64,000 nucleotides of DNA, from the NCBI GenBank assembly GCA_947494565.1, contig CANLVG010000008.1, forward strand, positions 248,001-312,000, given 5' to 3'. Origin of the DNA: an uncultured Flavobacteriaceae bacterium (GTDB lineage: Bacteria; Bacteroidota; Bacteroidia; Flavobacteriales; Flavobacteriaceae). Shown in pieces: positions 17,896 to 27,350 of this stretch (position 1 is its first letter; every line of letters begins with the position of its first letter). The position numbers and the translations under genes were made by a program. The notes below the pieces were generated by a model. It saw nothing but the letters and a program-made list of their open reading frames with translations. It did no database searches and was not told where the DNA came from.

Positions 17896-19280
17896 AAAAG
17901 AGCACATACTACCTTCTTTTTTGCCTTTTGGGCCTGCTTCATATGAAGATTTCGGCCCAAAGTATTCAAAGAACCGTTTGCGATGGTAATGTGGTACGGC
18001 TCGATAGCTTGCTTCAACATACCGACATCAACATCACCGATGATAGCGGTCGTTCGCTCTTGCATTGGGCCGTGGCCTGCAAACAAAAAGAAACATTCGA
18101 TTTCTTGGTTCAAAAAGGAATCCGGATAAACGTAGCGGATAATCAAGAACAAACCCCGATGCACGTTGCCGTACGGTTTGGTAATTTGCAGTATTTTGAA
18201 TTACTACTACGGCTTCAGCCCAGTAACCAATGGATCTCTAATTATGGGGCTTCCCTCATGGAAAAAGCCGTTTTGAACAAGGATACCGTATTTGTAAAGA
18301 AATTGATCCAAAGCGGTATCGCAATAAACGGCGCCAATGAGCGAGGCAGTACGGCCTTGGAAATTTCCGAACGGATTGGAGCCAAAAAAGTAGCTTCGAT
18401 CTTGCGCTCTTTGGGTGCGGACGATGGCTTGGTACGTATGATAGAAAAGAAAGGAAACTATATGGGAGAATCAGCACCTGACACCATTCCAAAAATATTC
18501 GCTCCAAATTTCATTTCTACCGAGGAACAGGAATTCGGCTCCATTTTTAACTCCTCGGGTACTGAGTTCTATTTCGGGGTAGATAGAGGTGGCACGAATG
18601 AAATTCGCTATTCCAAAATGGTGGATGGTCTTTGGAGCAAACCGGAAACCCTTCTATCACACGAACTATACAGTTATAACGACCCCTTTCTTTCGAATGA
18701 CCAGAAGCGACTTTACTTTATTTCCAAAAGACCATTCGATAGTGTAGGGAAACCCAAAGATGTCGATATCTGGTACATCCAAAAAAGTAAAACGGGTTGG
18801 TCCGACCCCATCAATGCCGGACCGGAAATAAACACGACCGGCGACGAATACTATATTTCATTTACCGATACAGGCACCTTATACTTTGCGTCAAATGGCC
18901 ATAATCCTGATAAATCGGATCATGATATCTACTCCGCCGCGTTGGTCGATGGGGTGTATCAAAAACCTGTAGCGCTTAGTGACGCTATCAACACCGAAAA
19001 CTATGAAGCTGATGTTTTCATTGCTCCTGATGCCTCCTATATGATTTTTTGTTCTACACGAGAGGAAGGTTTGGGAAGGGGAGATTTATATATCAGCTTT
19101 AAAACCAATGACGGCCAATGGTCAGAAGCGGTCAACATGGGCGATACGATCAACACTCCTTATTACGAATATTGCCCGTTTGTGACCAAAGATGGAAAGT
19201 ATTTGTTCTATACTAGTAATCAAGATATATACTGGGTCAGTACAGCGGTTATCAATAGATTGAAGGGTGACCAGCGGTGA
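17892..19280 (+). CDS. Exported ankyrin-repeat / PD40 beta-propeller fusion protein
   Basis: 462 residues. Signal peptide (MKKSTYYLLFCLLGLLHMKISAQ), then three to four ankyrin repeats at about residues 35-185 (SGRSLLHWAVACKQKETFDF, QTPMHVAVRFGNLQYFELLL, STALEISERIGAKKVASIL), then a PD40/WD40-like propeller at about 205-455 with repeats such as YNDPFLSNDQKRLYFIS and DEYYISFTDTGTLYFASNG. Ankyrin repeats bind proteins and PD40 repeats occur in TolB-like and peptidoglycan-associated proteins. There is no enzymatic domain. It overlaps the amidohydrolase gene by 4 nt (ATGA), so it is translationally coupled and probably acts with it. The exact function is not known. Confidence 0.85.
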   Translation: MKKSTYYLLFCLLGLLHMKISAQSIQRTVCDGNVVRLDSLLQHTDINITDDSGRSLLHWAVACKQKETFDFLVQKGIRINVADNQEQTPMHVAVRFGNLQYFELLLRLQPSNQWISNYGASLMEKAVLNKDTVFVKKLIQSGIAINGANERGSTALEISERIGAKKVASILRSLGADDGLVRMIEKKGNYMGESAPDTIPKIFAPNFISTEEQEFGSIFNSSGTEFYFGVDRGGTNEIRYSKMVDGLWSKPETLLSHELYSYNDPFLSNDQKRLYFISKRPFDSVGKPKDVDIWYIQKSKTGWSDPINAGPEINTTGDEYYISFTDTGTLYFASNGHNPDKSDHDIYSAALVDGVYQKPVALSDAINTENYEADVFIAPDASYMIFCSTREEGLGRGDLYISFKTNDGQWSEAVNMGDTINTPYYEYCPFVTKDGKYLFYTSNQDIYWVSTAVINRLKGDQR

Positions 19281-19318
19281 AGCCCAAGGATCTAGGGAAT
19301 CCTTTTAGCGCGAATAAT

Positions 19319-20785
19319 TCATTCCAAATTGCGAAGTGCTTTGAGGGCATTTGTGTTTTCTGGATTTAAGGTTACGGCTTGTCTATAGTTCTCTATAGCT
19401 TTATCCTTGTTTCCAAGGAGTGCATGTACCTCTCCCAGACTGTCATAGGCATTTGAAGATTCGGGAAACAAGTCGGTGTTCATCTTGAAAATTTCAAGGG
19501 CGATATGGAGCTTTTCCGCTTCAAGGAAGTCATATCCCAGACTGTTCATTTCCCGCTCCTTTACCTCAAACTGGTCGGAGGTTTTCTGATTTCGATAAAA
19601 AACGATTCCAGCATCAAGCCCCTGTTGAGATATGATGTTTGACAAACCGTCGGCAAATGACCTTTTAGGAAGATCATAGGATTTTTCTTTAAGAATACCG
19701 TTAATGGCGTAGGTCATTGGTCTGGTTTCGGTGCCTTGAACATTGCTAAGTATGATAATGAGGTTCTTATCGGATGGAACTCTGGTAATTCGCGCACTAT
19801 ATCCTTGAATTCCCCCACTGTGTTCAAGCACTTTGATACTATCTTTGGTATTGCCGATAGGGTATTTTGAATTGAACCAACCATAGCCATAGAATCTGCC
19901 TAAACCAGCAATATGTGACTCAAACAAGAGGGCTGTGTATTTTGGCGATAGTATTTTATTTGAGTAAAGGGCCTGATCCCAGCGGTACATATCCTCCACC
20001 GTTGAATACATCGCTCCCGCCGAATAAGAAACCGTCATATCTGTATACCCAGCATTTTCATAGCCAATTCCTTTTTTAACATAACCGGAGGATCGATTTT
20101 TAAGTAAAGTGTTGTGACGGTCATATCCGCTATTTTTCATGCCTAAAGGACCTAAAATCCGCTCTTGTAGAACTTGCTCGTAAGATTTTTTGGTTACTCT
20201 TTCAATAATCACACCTAGCAAAAAGTAACCAGGGTTACTGTAGGTAAATTGACTGCCGGGCCGAAAATCAAGACCTGAATCGTCCCAGAGGGCTAAAAGT
20301 TCCTGCGGAGTATAAGGGTCTCTGTAGTTCTTTAATCGGAACCTTGGTATTCCTGAGGAATGGGTCAATAAATGGTGAATCGTAATTTCATTCCCTCCCG
20401 CTCTTGGATAATCAGAAATGTACGTATTGATGGTCGCATCAAGTTCGATTACTTTTTGCTCCACCAATTGCAGAATCATCATTGCGGTAAACTGTTTGGT
20501 CAAAGAACCGATCCTGTGTTTCGTGTTAGGCATATTGAGAACTTCAAGCTCTTTATTGGCATAACCAATGCCCTTTTTATAGATCACTTTTCCATTTTCA
20601 GCGACCAGAACAGAACCGCTAAAGCCAAGGCGCTCCTCGTACGTTTCTAGGAGCCTATCAATTTTGGTAGACTTGTTCTGATCTATTTGAGAGTTGGCTT
20701 TTTCGGAATCACTTGACTGAATCTCATAGTTACAAGACAAGAGCAGCAACATGGCCAAAAGCGCTAGGGTTATTTCTTTTTTCAT
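19319..20785 (-). CDS. Serine beta-lactamase-like hydrolase lipoprotein with C-terminal TPR
   Basis: I place the start at the ATG 20783-20785 (MKKEITLALLAMLLLLSC), a lipoprotein signal; a start 21 nt upstream adds only polar residues. The catalytic domain belongs to the class C beta-lactamase/PBP4* superfamily: SxxK in GSLTKQF (about residue 87), YxN in TYSNPGYF, and HxG as HSGGIQGY. About 75 residues at the C-terminus form tetratricopeptide repeats (SLGEVHALLGNKDKAIENYR). In this superfamily the reaction ranges from D-amino-acid peptide to ester hydrolysis; a true antibiotic resistance role is unlikely. It is a paralogue of the gene at 44217-45722, which has the same two-part layout. Confidence 0.9.
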   Translation of the reverse strand: MKKEITLALLAMLLLLSCNYEIQSSDSEKANSQIDQNKSTKIDRLLETYEERLGFSGSVLVAENGKVIYKKGIGYANKELEVLNMPNTKHRIGSLTKQFTAMMILQLVEQKVIELDATINTYISDYPRAGGNEITIHHLLTHSSGIPRFRLKNYRDPYTPQELLALWDDSGLDFRPGSQFTYSNPGYFLLGVIIERVTKKSYEQVLQERILGPLGMKNSGYDRHNTLLKNRSSGYVKKGIGYENAGYTDMTVSYSAGAMYSTVEDMYRWDQALYSNKILSPKYTALLFESHIAGLGRFYGYGWFNSKYPIGNTKDSIKVLEHSGGIQGYSARITRVPSDKNLIIILSNVQGTETRPMTYAINGILKEKSYDLPKRSFADGLSNIISQQGLDAGIVFYRNQKTSDQFEVKEREMNSLGYDFLEAEKLHIALEIFKMNTDLFPESSNAYDSLGEVHALLGNKDKAIENYRQAVTLNPENTNALKALRNLE

Positions 20786-20844
20786 TTCTGATCTTATGTG
20801 TGGCATTAGAGTGGTTTTGATTTTAGTTCGGACAGATTCATATC

Positions 20845-21708
20845 CTAATCCCCATGTTGTTTTAGGTAGTCATTAATGGAAATGTATTTGACCAACGGAC
20901 TGTTCTTATAGAAATCTTCTAGAATAGCCTTGTGCCCTGCTCCCATGATCAAAATGACTCTCTCATGTTTGGTTAGCAAAGCGTCTAGATTCTTTTTGAT
21001 GTGTAAATTCCTTTTCAACCAATTGGTAACTATTTCTACTTCTAACCCTTCCGGATTATCGGAGATATTCAAAATCTGATCGGTATATAGCCCTTTATTG
21101 AATGCATTGGATCGACTTTCATTTAAATCGATCAATACCGGCAAAAGGGCACTGTGTTTTAGTAATCGTGTTCTACGTTCCGTAAAATTTTGGGCTTTCT
21201 TAATGATGTGCTCAAACTTTTCCAAGAGCTGATTATCCGATAAATACTTCGAAAATGCGACGTCATCAAATTCCATTTGGTAGTCCGCACCGTAGACAGC
21301 GTCCAAACCCGATGCAGCAGCCAACTTGAAGCCCAACTGATACAATTCATTTTTAGGCAGTTGGTGAGGGGTTTCTAAGTAAGCATTCAGCATTTTTGTC
21401 AATGAATCATTCAAAGACGGTTCTCGCTCCACGACTATTTTTGTGGGATGAAACTGTTTTAACCGGAGTATGACTTCATCAATTTCTCTTTGTCTTTTTT
21501 CGGAATAAATACTATCCATAACAATAGCACTGAAGTCACTAGAGCCGGCAAAATGAAACGTGCCTAAAATGGCTAATACAGGCACTTCCGTCGATATGGG
21601 TATAGCAATGGGTGGTGCCGCTTTTCGTTGCTCTCGAAAATCACAGGAGACCAAAACAAAGAGCAATAGGAGTATTGGAAAAAATCTCACTGATAAGTTG
21701 GTTCCCAT
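20845..21708 (-). CDS. DUF5694-type lipoprotein
   Basis: About 287 residues from the ATG at 21706-21708, giving a lipoprotein signal that ends LLFVLVSC; the upstream ATG would overlap the preceding gene and precede the signal by 13 residues. The body matches the DUF5694 pattern: LAILGTFHFAG just after the signal, KIVVEREPS, and near the C-terminus VILIMGAGHKAIL. The paired H and E/R residues recall TraB/ChaN-type folds, but no function is established. It lies 4 nt downstream of the gene at 21713-22321 and 59 nt upstream of the serine hydrolase, a likely three-gene transcript. Confidence 0.75.
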   Translation of the reverse strand: MGTNLSVRFFPILLLLFVLVSCDFREQRKAAPPIAIPISTEVPVLAILGTFHFAGSSDFSAIVMDSIYSEKRQREIDEVILRLKQFHPTKIVVEREPSLNDSLTKMLNAYLETPHQLPKNELYQLGFKLAAASGLDAVYGADYQMEFDDVAFSKYLSDNQLLEKFEHIIKKAQNFTERRTRLLKHSALLPVLIDLNESRSNAFNKGLYTDQILNISDNPEGLEVEIVTNWLKRNLHIKKNLDALLTKHERVILIMGAGHKAILEDFYKNSPLVKYISINDYLKQHGD

Positions 21709-21712
21709 GATC

Positions 21713-22321
21713 TTATAACCCAAATTCTTTTTCCATTTCAACAGCACACCGGTTGATAAGGGTGCTGGTGTTGTTGTCGGTAACTACCCAGTGTTCTTCA
21801 AGTAGTGATGAATAGCATATCCGTATTTTTAGCGTATCCAAGAATTCTTCAAACAATCGGGTCTCGTCGGTCCATCTTAAAAAAATCAGATTGAGCTTTT
21901 CTTCGGGGGTAATCATTTCATTTTGAATACTACCTACCGTATTGATCATACTATAATTTATCTTGGATTCAGGAGACAAGGTTTGCAGTACATCAAACCA
22001 ATCCTTAAAGTGTATACTGTCAGTATATACTTGGTACGAATTGATTTTGGCCAGACCATTGCCACTGTTCTTTATGATGATGCCATAACCATCGGAATTG
22101 TATGTTTTTGTAATTGTCAGATACGGAAACATGGTGGCCTTTTGCTGTGTTCTCATTATTCTAACTTCTTGAATTGAAATATAGAGCGCGCAGGCACTGA
22201 GTAAAAGGGCATTTGAGGCAACTATGGTATTCAGGCTTGGAAACTTGACTTTACGGAAAAGGAGTTGTATCCTTTTTATAGCACGATCGGGTCTTATGTT
22301 GTACCACATATTTGAACTCAT
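21713..22321 (-). CDS. Single-pass membrane protein of unknown function
   Basis: 202 residues. One hydrophobic segment at about residues 33-50 (IVASNALLLSACALYISIQ) follows a basic N-terminus, and a soluble C-terminal domain of about 150 residues follows (TMFPYLTITKTYNSDGYGII and GLAKINSYQVY). The organisation suggests an inner-membrane anchor with an extracytoplasmic domain. I do not recognise the family. It ends 4 nt before the DUF5694 gene, so they are probably co-expressed. Confidence 0.7.
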   Translation of the reverse strand: MSSNMWYNIRPDRAIKRIQLLFRKVKFPSLNTIVASNALLLSACALYISIQEVRIMRTQQKATMFPYLTITKTYNSDGYGIIIKNSGNGLAKINSYQVYTDSIHFKDWFDVLQTLSPESKINYSMINTVGSIQNEMITPEEKLNLIFLRWTDETRLFEEFLDTLKIRICYSSLLEEHWVVTDNNTSTLINRCAVEMEKEFGL

Positions 22322-22522
22322 GAACTAAACTATTTTATCATATCAAAATACTCGGCGGTACTAAAAATTACTATTGATATAATCAGTAAGACCTAGTCTT
22401 TTCTTCATAGACGTTCGCGAAAGATTCTTTCAAACGACCTTTTAGGTGTAACCAGATTACTGTACTAAATTTAATGCTAGTTCTTACTGATTTAAGGGGA
22501 TTTTCGAATTTGTGACGAACGG

Positions 22523-23356
22523 TCACGTTTTTGTTTTGAACGGTAAGTCTTTTAGTGCTTTTGTTTTCATGTTTCGTGCTACCGGAATCTTGATGCCATA
22601 ACTTAAATCAACAAACAGGTTTGTTTTCTGTTTGATAAAGCCCTTAAAGAAAAGCGTATTGATCAAATACGACCGGTGTGTTCTATAGAGTTGGGGAAAC
22701 TGCGCGGCGATATCCGCCAACCGCGCCCTCAAAATCTTCTTTTTTAAATGCGAAGAATCGAGATAATGCACTTCAACATAGTTGCCCGATGCTTTTAGAT
22801 AGATGAGTTGGTCAGGCTTCAACTCAATGACCAGATTGTCGGTACTGGTTTTGATGACGTACATAGGGTTCTTCAACAGGTTCTTCTCCTTTGGGGGATT
22901 GAATTTTCCGAGTAGCAATCGACCTCCAATTAAATAGGGTAGAATGATAATCAAAGATGGTAAGTAGACATCGGTTAGGTAGTTCATAAAATAAAGCGAT
23001 ACCGGATTCTCGTTGCCGAAAAAAAGAAAAATGCCATACACTGAAAAGGAAGAGAACGTACATGCAACCAACAGCAACACGGTCTCATTTAGAAAAACCC
23101 ATTGTTTTTTAAACCTTGTACGTTGGTATTGGTAACTTAGGGATATAGTGTAGCTGAGCGAGCCGACACAGGCATAGGCCAAAAGTCTTTTGAACTTCTC
23201 GGCACTCGAAAGTTGATAGAGTTCAAAAGCATCGGAAAGCCACAAAAATGAGAATATCCATAGGCCGAAACCCACACCCAATAAAAAATGATGTCCAAAG
23301 TTTTTATCAAGAGGATATTCTCTTTTGCATATTTGAACACTGCTAGACCACTTCAT
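22523..23356 (-). CDS. Membrane-anchored LytTR-type DNA-binding regulator
   Basis: 277 residues. About four membrane helices at residues 20-150 (for example FLLGVGFGLWIFSFLWLSD, PSLIIILPYLIGGRLLL) are followed by a C-terminal LytTR domain (about 165-270): LIYLKASGNYVEVHYLD and LYRTHRSYLINTLF. There is no receiver domain, so it is a one-component membrane regulator rather than a response regulator. It lies 111 bp downstream of the DoxX-S41 gene on the same strand. Confidence 0.88.
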   Translation of the reverse strand: MKWSSSVQICKREYPLDKNFGHHFLLGVGFGLWIFSFLWLSDAFELYQLSSAEKFKRLLAYACVGSLSYTISLSYQYQRTRFKKQWVFLNETVLLLVACTFSSFSVYGIFLFFGNENPVSLYFMNYLTDVYLPSLIIILPYLIGGRLLLGKFNPPKEKNLLKNPMYVIKTSTDNLVIELKPDQLIYLKASGNYVEVHYLDSSHLKKKILRARLADIAAQFPQLYRTHRSYLINTLFFKGFIKQKTNLFVDLSYGIKIPVARNMKTKALKDLPFKTKT

Positions 23357-23467
23357 GTTTGTCTTCCTTAACGATTTTTATGACGAGCGCTCTCCTTCTA
23401 TTTTAGTACCCCAAAACACCTTACTTCCGCTAGTCGAACAGTTGGATTTTTGTGGTTGGGACCGTCT

Positions 23468-25810
23468 TTAGTTTTTATGTATTAGGTCTAAGACTGCGTT
23501 TAATTCGGTGTCTATTCCATTGGCGAAATCCACCGTGTTTTTTTCTACAAGAATATGCGGTTGTACACCGCCATCAAAGATTTCTTTGGCGTTGGACTGC
23601 ACTTGTTGCCCCATAACCGGAATGTCCAATTCAACTCTGGTATTCGGTAACCTTAAAAAGAACATGTAGTTTCCGTTGGTGCCTTGTTGATTTCCTCCGG
23701 TTTCTTGCCCTACTTGGGTTATATTTTCAATTTGATTGGCGTACATGGCCATTAGGTGGGTAGCTGAACTATTGGAGGCATCGGTAATCAGATAGGCTTG
23801 CCCTTTAAAGCCATCTTTTCTGGGTTTGTACACTTTCTTCACTATCCTATCTTTACTATCCAAGTAAAAACGACCCTCCTTTTCTTGTCTTATTTGACCG
23901 GTAAAATCGTAAGGCGCTTTGGCCCAAGTACTGATATGCTTTTTAAATCTTGCAGGAATTTTTTTGTATCTCACGGACAAAATCATTTCAGGTAACTCAA
24001 GAGGGGTTTGAATAAGTCTTTGCAGAATATATTTGCCGACTTCACCTTGACCTCCCTCATTTCCGCGGATGTCGATTATAAAATCCGTAACTCCCTTGTC
24101 ATTGATTTCATCAAAGGCATTGTCGAGAAAGGCTTTCCAGTCAAACTCGTTGCGCTGTACCGCAAAGGATTTTATGGATAATCGGGCGATTTTATCACTT
24201 AGGAGTTCAAAACTCCATCCATCTTTTACAGAACTTTCCAATTTTCCGTAACGTTCTTCCAGGATTTTGGTTCGGTTGGTTTTTGATATTGCCTTGACCG
24301 AAACTTTGATGATCTCTTGAGCATTCGGGGGAGCAAGCTCCAGTTCAAATTTTTCGGTACTTCCAAATTCCAACGGATAGAAGATATCGAACATCGAGAA
24401 TTTCTCCGTGCCATCAGTGAGTAGGCGCTCTAATTTCTTTTCGTAGTTGTTACCGTCGGAAGTGGTGTACTGTGCTAAGCGGGTCATGAGTTCCTCCGAA
24501 GCGACCCCATTGATGCGTACGATTTCCAGGCCTTTTTTAAGCGCTTCGTTTTCAGAGGCATTTTTGTCGATGAACAACCTTTTTCCTAACCTATTAAAAG
24601 TAAAAGGAATTTTATCGGGCTGATTGAAAATCGCCTTCTCTACACTGCTTGATTGGTTCCATGGGTTGGTAAATGTATGACTGCACTTCACTTTTGCAGC
24701 AAATTTTGAAACGAGCTTATAGGTGTCGGTCAATGTGGGATTCGCCAGTATTTGGCTTTCCAATTCTTGAAAATCATCCTGCAGGCTTAAAGAATCTCTG
24801 TATTTATAAATGTTAGGGTGTATGTATTGTAGTACTTCCTTCAAGACCGCAATATCTTCTTTGATTTGAGACTTTGTATACACCAGTTTCTCAAGTTGTT
24901 CAGGGGTGTAGTATTCAAACTCGTTAAACGTGGCGTTAATGATTACGGGTTCATCCTTGAACCATACCACTCTATTGTCAGCACCTTGTAATTCTTCTTT
25001 ACCATCATTTGTGAATTTGAATTTGACATTCTTTTTTGCCGTTTTAAAATTAATAGTGGCCTCGTAGATACCATCATTGTCGGTATCGGTTAGTATAAAG
25101 TTTTCATCCCAGGAGAGCGGACGCTCGCTTCCCCTTATTCCGACATTTGTAGCCGTGGCGACACCCTTCATGTCCACTTTAAAAATAACCTGTTGGTTTT
25201 GGGCGGTTAGATGAATTGTGGTCAATAATAGAATTAGAACTGCAATGGTCTTGGACGGGGCCTTACTATTGGACGATTTTTGAAGCTGATCTAACTGTAT
25301 TAAAGGGGTGGTAAGAATTCTATTTTCTTCAAGACTTTTGCCGATGAGATAATCCAATCCAAATCGACCTGATCCAAGAACGATGCCGTAAAGGGATACC
25401 CATAAGAAACCCATGGCTGGAAGCATTCCCCATACGCCTTGATCCCATTGTTGGAAAAAAATTGCGACCATCATGGTACAAGAGATACAAAGAGATACTA
25501 CTCTGGTCTTGAGCCCCAAGGCAAGAAACAAACCTCCGATTGCTTCACTTGCGGCCCCAAGCCAGGCAAAGAAAACAGGACTCAAGGCAAAGAGACCTCC
25601 GTATTGGGCGATGTCTTCTACAAACCAATTCGATACCTCAAATAATGACAAATCACGTTCAGGAGAGGTCCAAGGCATTCCGAATTTTGAAGCTCCGAAA
25701 TCAAAAGCTAAAAGAAGTCCGCAAAGAATGCGCGGTAAGGCAATAACACTGTCGGCTATTCTTGAAGGTTGAGTGACTGGGGTGATTAGTTTTTCAAATA
25801 AACGTTTCAT
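23468..25810 (-). CDS. Fusion of DoxX-like membrane domain and exported S41 peptidase
   Basis: About 780 residues from the ATG at 25808-25810 (MKRLFEKLITP); an in-frame ATG 87 nt upstream precedes an unrelated leader. Residues 1-160 are a four-helix DoxX-family membrane domain (LPRILCGLLLAFDFGASKFG, WLGAASEAIGGLFLALGLKT). A hydrophobic segment at about 195-212 (KTIAVLILLLTTIHLTAQ) looks like the signal peptide of a formerly separate protein. Then come a small beta-rich domain resembling starch/glycogen-binding modules (QVIFKVDMKG, about 215-300) and an S41 tail-specific-protease domain with DIRGNEGGQGE, catalytic Ser region DASNSSATHL and QETGG. The reading frame is continuous across the junction. 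Likely inner-membrane anchored with the protease in the periplasm. Confidence 0.85.
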   Translation of the reverse strand: MKRLFEKLITPVTQPSRIADSVIALPRILCGLLLAFDFGASKFGMPWTSPERDLSLFEVSNWFVEDIAQYGGLFALSPVFFAWLGAASEAIGGLFLALGLKTRVVSLCISCTMMVAIFFQQWDQGVWGMLPAMGFLWVSLYGIVLGSGRFGLDYLIGKSLEENRILTTPLIQLDQLQKSSNSKAPSKTIAVLILLLTTIHLTAQNQQVIFKVDMKGVATATNVGIRGSERPLSWDENFILTDTDNDGIYEATINFKTAKKNVKFKFTNDGKEELQGADNRVVWFKDEPVIINATFNEFEYYTPEQLEKLVYTKSQIKEDIAVLKEVLQYIHPNIYKYRDSLSLQDDFQELESQILANPTLTDTYKLVSKFAAKVKCSHTFTNPWNQSSSVEKAIFNQPDKIPFTFNRLGKRLFIDKNASENEALKKGLEIVRINGVASEELMTRLAQYTTSDGNNYEKKLERLLTDGTEKFSMFDIFYPLEFGSTEKFELELAPPNAQEIIKVSVKAISKTNRTKILEERYGKLESSVKDGWSFELLSDKIARLSIKSFAVQRNEFDWKAFLDNAFDEINDKGVTDFIIDIRGNEGGQGEVGKYILQRLIQTPLELPEMILSVRYKKIPARFKKHISTWAKAPYDFTGQIRQEKEGRFYLDSKDRIVKKVYKPRKDGFKGQAYLITDASNSSATHLMAMYANQIENITQVGQETGGNQQGTNGNYMFFLRLPNTRVELDIPVMGQQVQSNAKEIFDGGVQPHILVEKNTVDFANGIDTELNAVLDLIHKN

Positions 25811-25928
25811 ATGATATCTTTTTTTGTTCGACAGGTCAAAATTGCAAAACAAAGGAAAGACAGGCGTTTCAATTCGTGGCAATAGGGCCTCACCCACGAA
25901 TTGAGACGTCTTAAATTATGTAACTAAC

Positions 25929-27137
25929 TTATTTTAAAGTGTTTATAAAATCGGAAGGTGATAATCGAGTCATTTTTTTGAACACCCTATTAAAGGTCGC
26001 TTTACTATTGAAACCACACTCATAGGCAATTCCGGTCAAAGAGAGCTCGGCCTGTTTGTTTTCAGATAACATCTGTTTTATCGCTTCTATGCGATACCCG
26101 TTGATGAAGTCGTTGAATTTTAAACGAAAGCCTTTATTGATGACCTCCGAGAGCTCTTCACGAGATACATCCAATTGCTTTGCAAGGGTAACCAACGTCA
26201 TATCAGGATCTAGATATGGTTTTTCATTTTGCATATAGGAAGACAGAAATTCCTTGGTCTTTACAAGTTTGGGAGAGAGTTCTTCCTTTTTGTTGACCGC
26301 TATAGTATGCTTCGTAGTATCCTCTTTTTTTTGACTAAAGCCAAAGTCAAGATATTCAAAGCCTAGGGCTTTTAAATTACCTACTGGCGTAAAATAGCCC
26401 TTGACGCCGATATAAATGATCAGAATAGCCGAAAAGAAGTGGTACCACCACTCCTGTGTCCACTTCAGATCAACGATGAGCTCATTCACAATAGTCTGAA
26501 CACTATTAAAAAGAAACAGGAAAGCATAGATATAAAGAAAATTTCTCAACCAATTGAGTTCAACGCTATAGGTATTTGAAAAAAAGTCCTTGATTTTCTG
26601 TCTGTAGGCATAGAACAATTGAAAGGTCAGTGCCAAATAAACAATCATCTGCAGCATCGAAAATAAGTAGACAATGGGATCAAGGTATTTCCACTGAAAA
26701 TTAATGACCATTTCCCCATTTTGAACGGAATCAAAATCAGGCGAGGAAGCATCGCTAAAAAGGATTAGGATTTTGATGAAAAGGAAGATCAACCACGGAA
26801 TGAAATGTACACTATGCTTTCGGGAAATCTTGAATGCTGAACAGGTGACGGACCGTACGTAAAAATAGAGTAAGGGAGCTAAAATCATAGATAGGTCCAC
26901 CACGTAGTAATTGATCTTGGTATTTTGATAGGTATCGTACCAATCCATGAAGCCAATAGTATAGGTTGTTCTATGGTAGCATGTAATTAATATAATCAGG
27001 CTTAGTAAAATGTCTGATAAGGCCTTCTTATCAAGATATCTTTTGAACAGTAAAAAGGCAAAAATGAGTCCTTGAACGGAAAGTATGAGTAATGGCGAAC
27101 TATAAATATTGAAATTTGGGAAGCTTTGAAAAATCAT
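25929..27137 (-). CDS. Membrane-anchored AraC-family transcriptional regulator
   Basis: 402 residues with about seven membrane helices in the first 240 residues (SPLLILSVQGLIFAFLLF onward) and a C-terminal AraC double helix-turn-helix: MTLVTLAKQLDVSREELSEV and LTGIAYECGFNSKATFNRVF, ending MTRLSPSDF. It lies 118 bp upstream of the DoxX-S41 gene on the same strand, which makes that gene and the following LytTR regulator its likely targets. Confidence 0.9.
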   Translation of the reverse strand: MIFQSFPNFNIYSSPLLILSVQGLIFAFLLFKRYLDKKALSDILLSLIILITCYHRTTYTIGFMDWYDTYQNTKINYYVVDLSMILAPLLYFYVRSVTCSAFKISRKHSVHFIPWLIFLFIKILILFSDASSPDFDSVQNGEMVINFQWKYLDPIVYLFSMLQMIVYLALTFQLFYAYRQKIKDFFSNTYSVELNWLRNFLYIYAFLFLFNSVQTIVNELIVDLKWTQEWWYHFFSAILIIYIGVKGYFTPVGNLKALGFEYLDFGFSQKKEDTTKHTIAVNKKEELSPKLVKTKEFLSSYMQNEKPYLDPDMTLVTLAKQLDVSREELSEVINKGFRLKFNDFINGYRIEAIKQMLSENKQAELSLTGIAYECGFNSKATFNRVFKKMTRLSPSDFINTLK

Positions 27138-27350
27138 TTTTGGTATGAATCGTCGGTCAAAACATAAATGTAGAAGAAAAAAATGATTTTAGATGAACTC
27201 ATATCCCTTGACATGTTTATACTTTAGAATGGTTTTCGCCTAATTTTTAGCACAATTAAGGGAACCTCCATATTTCACCGATAAAATAAACATACTGGTT
27301 TGTGTGCTACAAACCTCGGATCGCACAAAGGATAGCCCTGACTTAAGGGA

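Noticed and set aside
22512-22526. GTGAC-gaacg-GTCAC hairpin at the end of the LytTR regulator gene as a terminator
   Set aside because: The T-run follows on the plus strand, opposite to the gene's direction, and the stem is only 5 bp.
25150-25260. Possible frameshift or missed stop separating DoxX and S41 genes
   Set aside because: The frame is uninterrupted and both domains are complete; a fusion is the simplest reading, though an assembly check is worthwhile.
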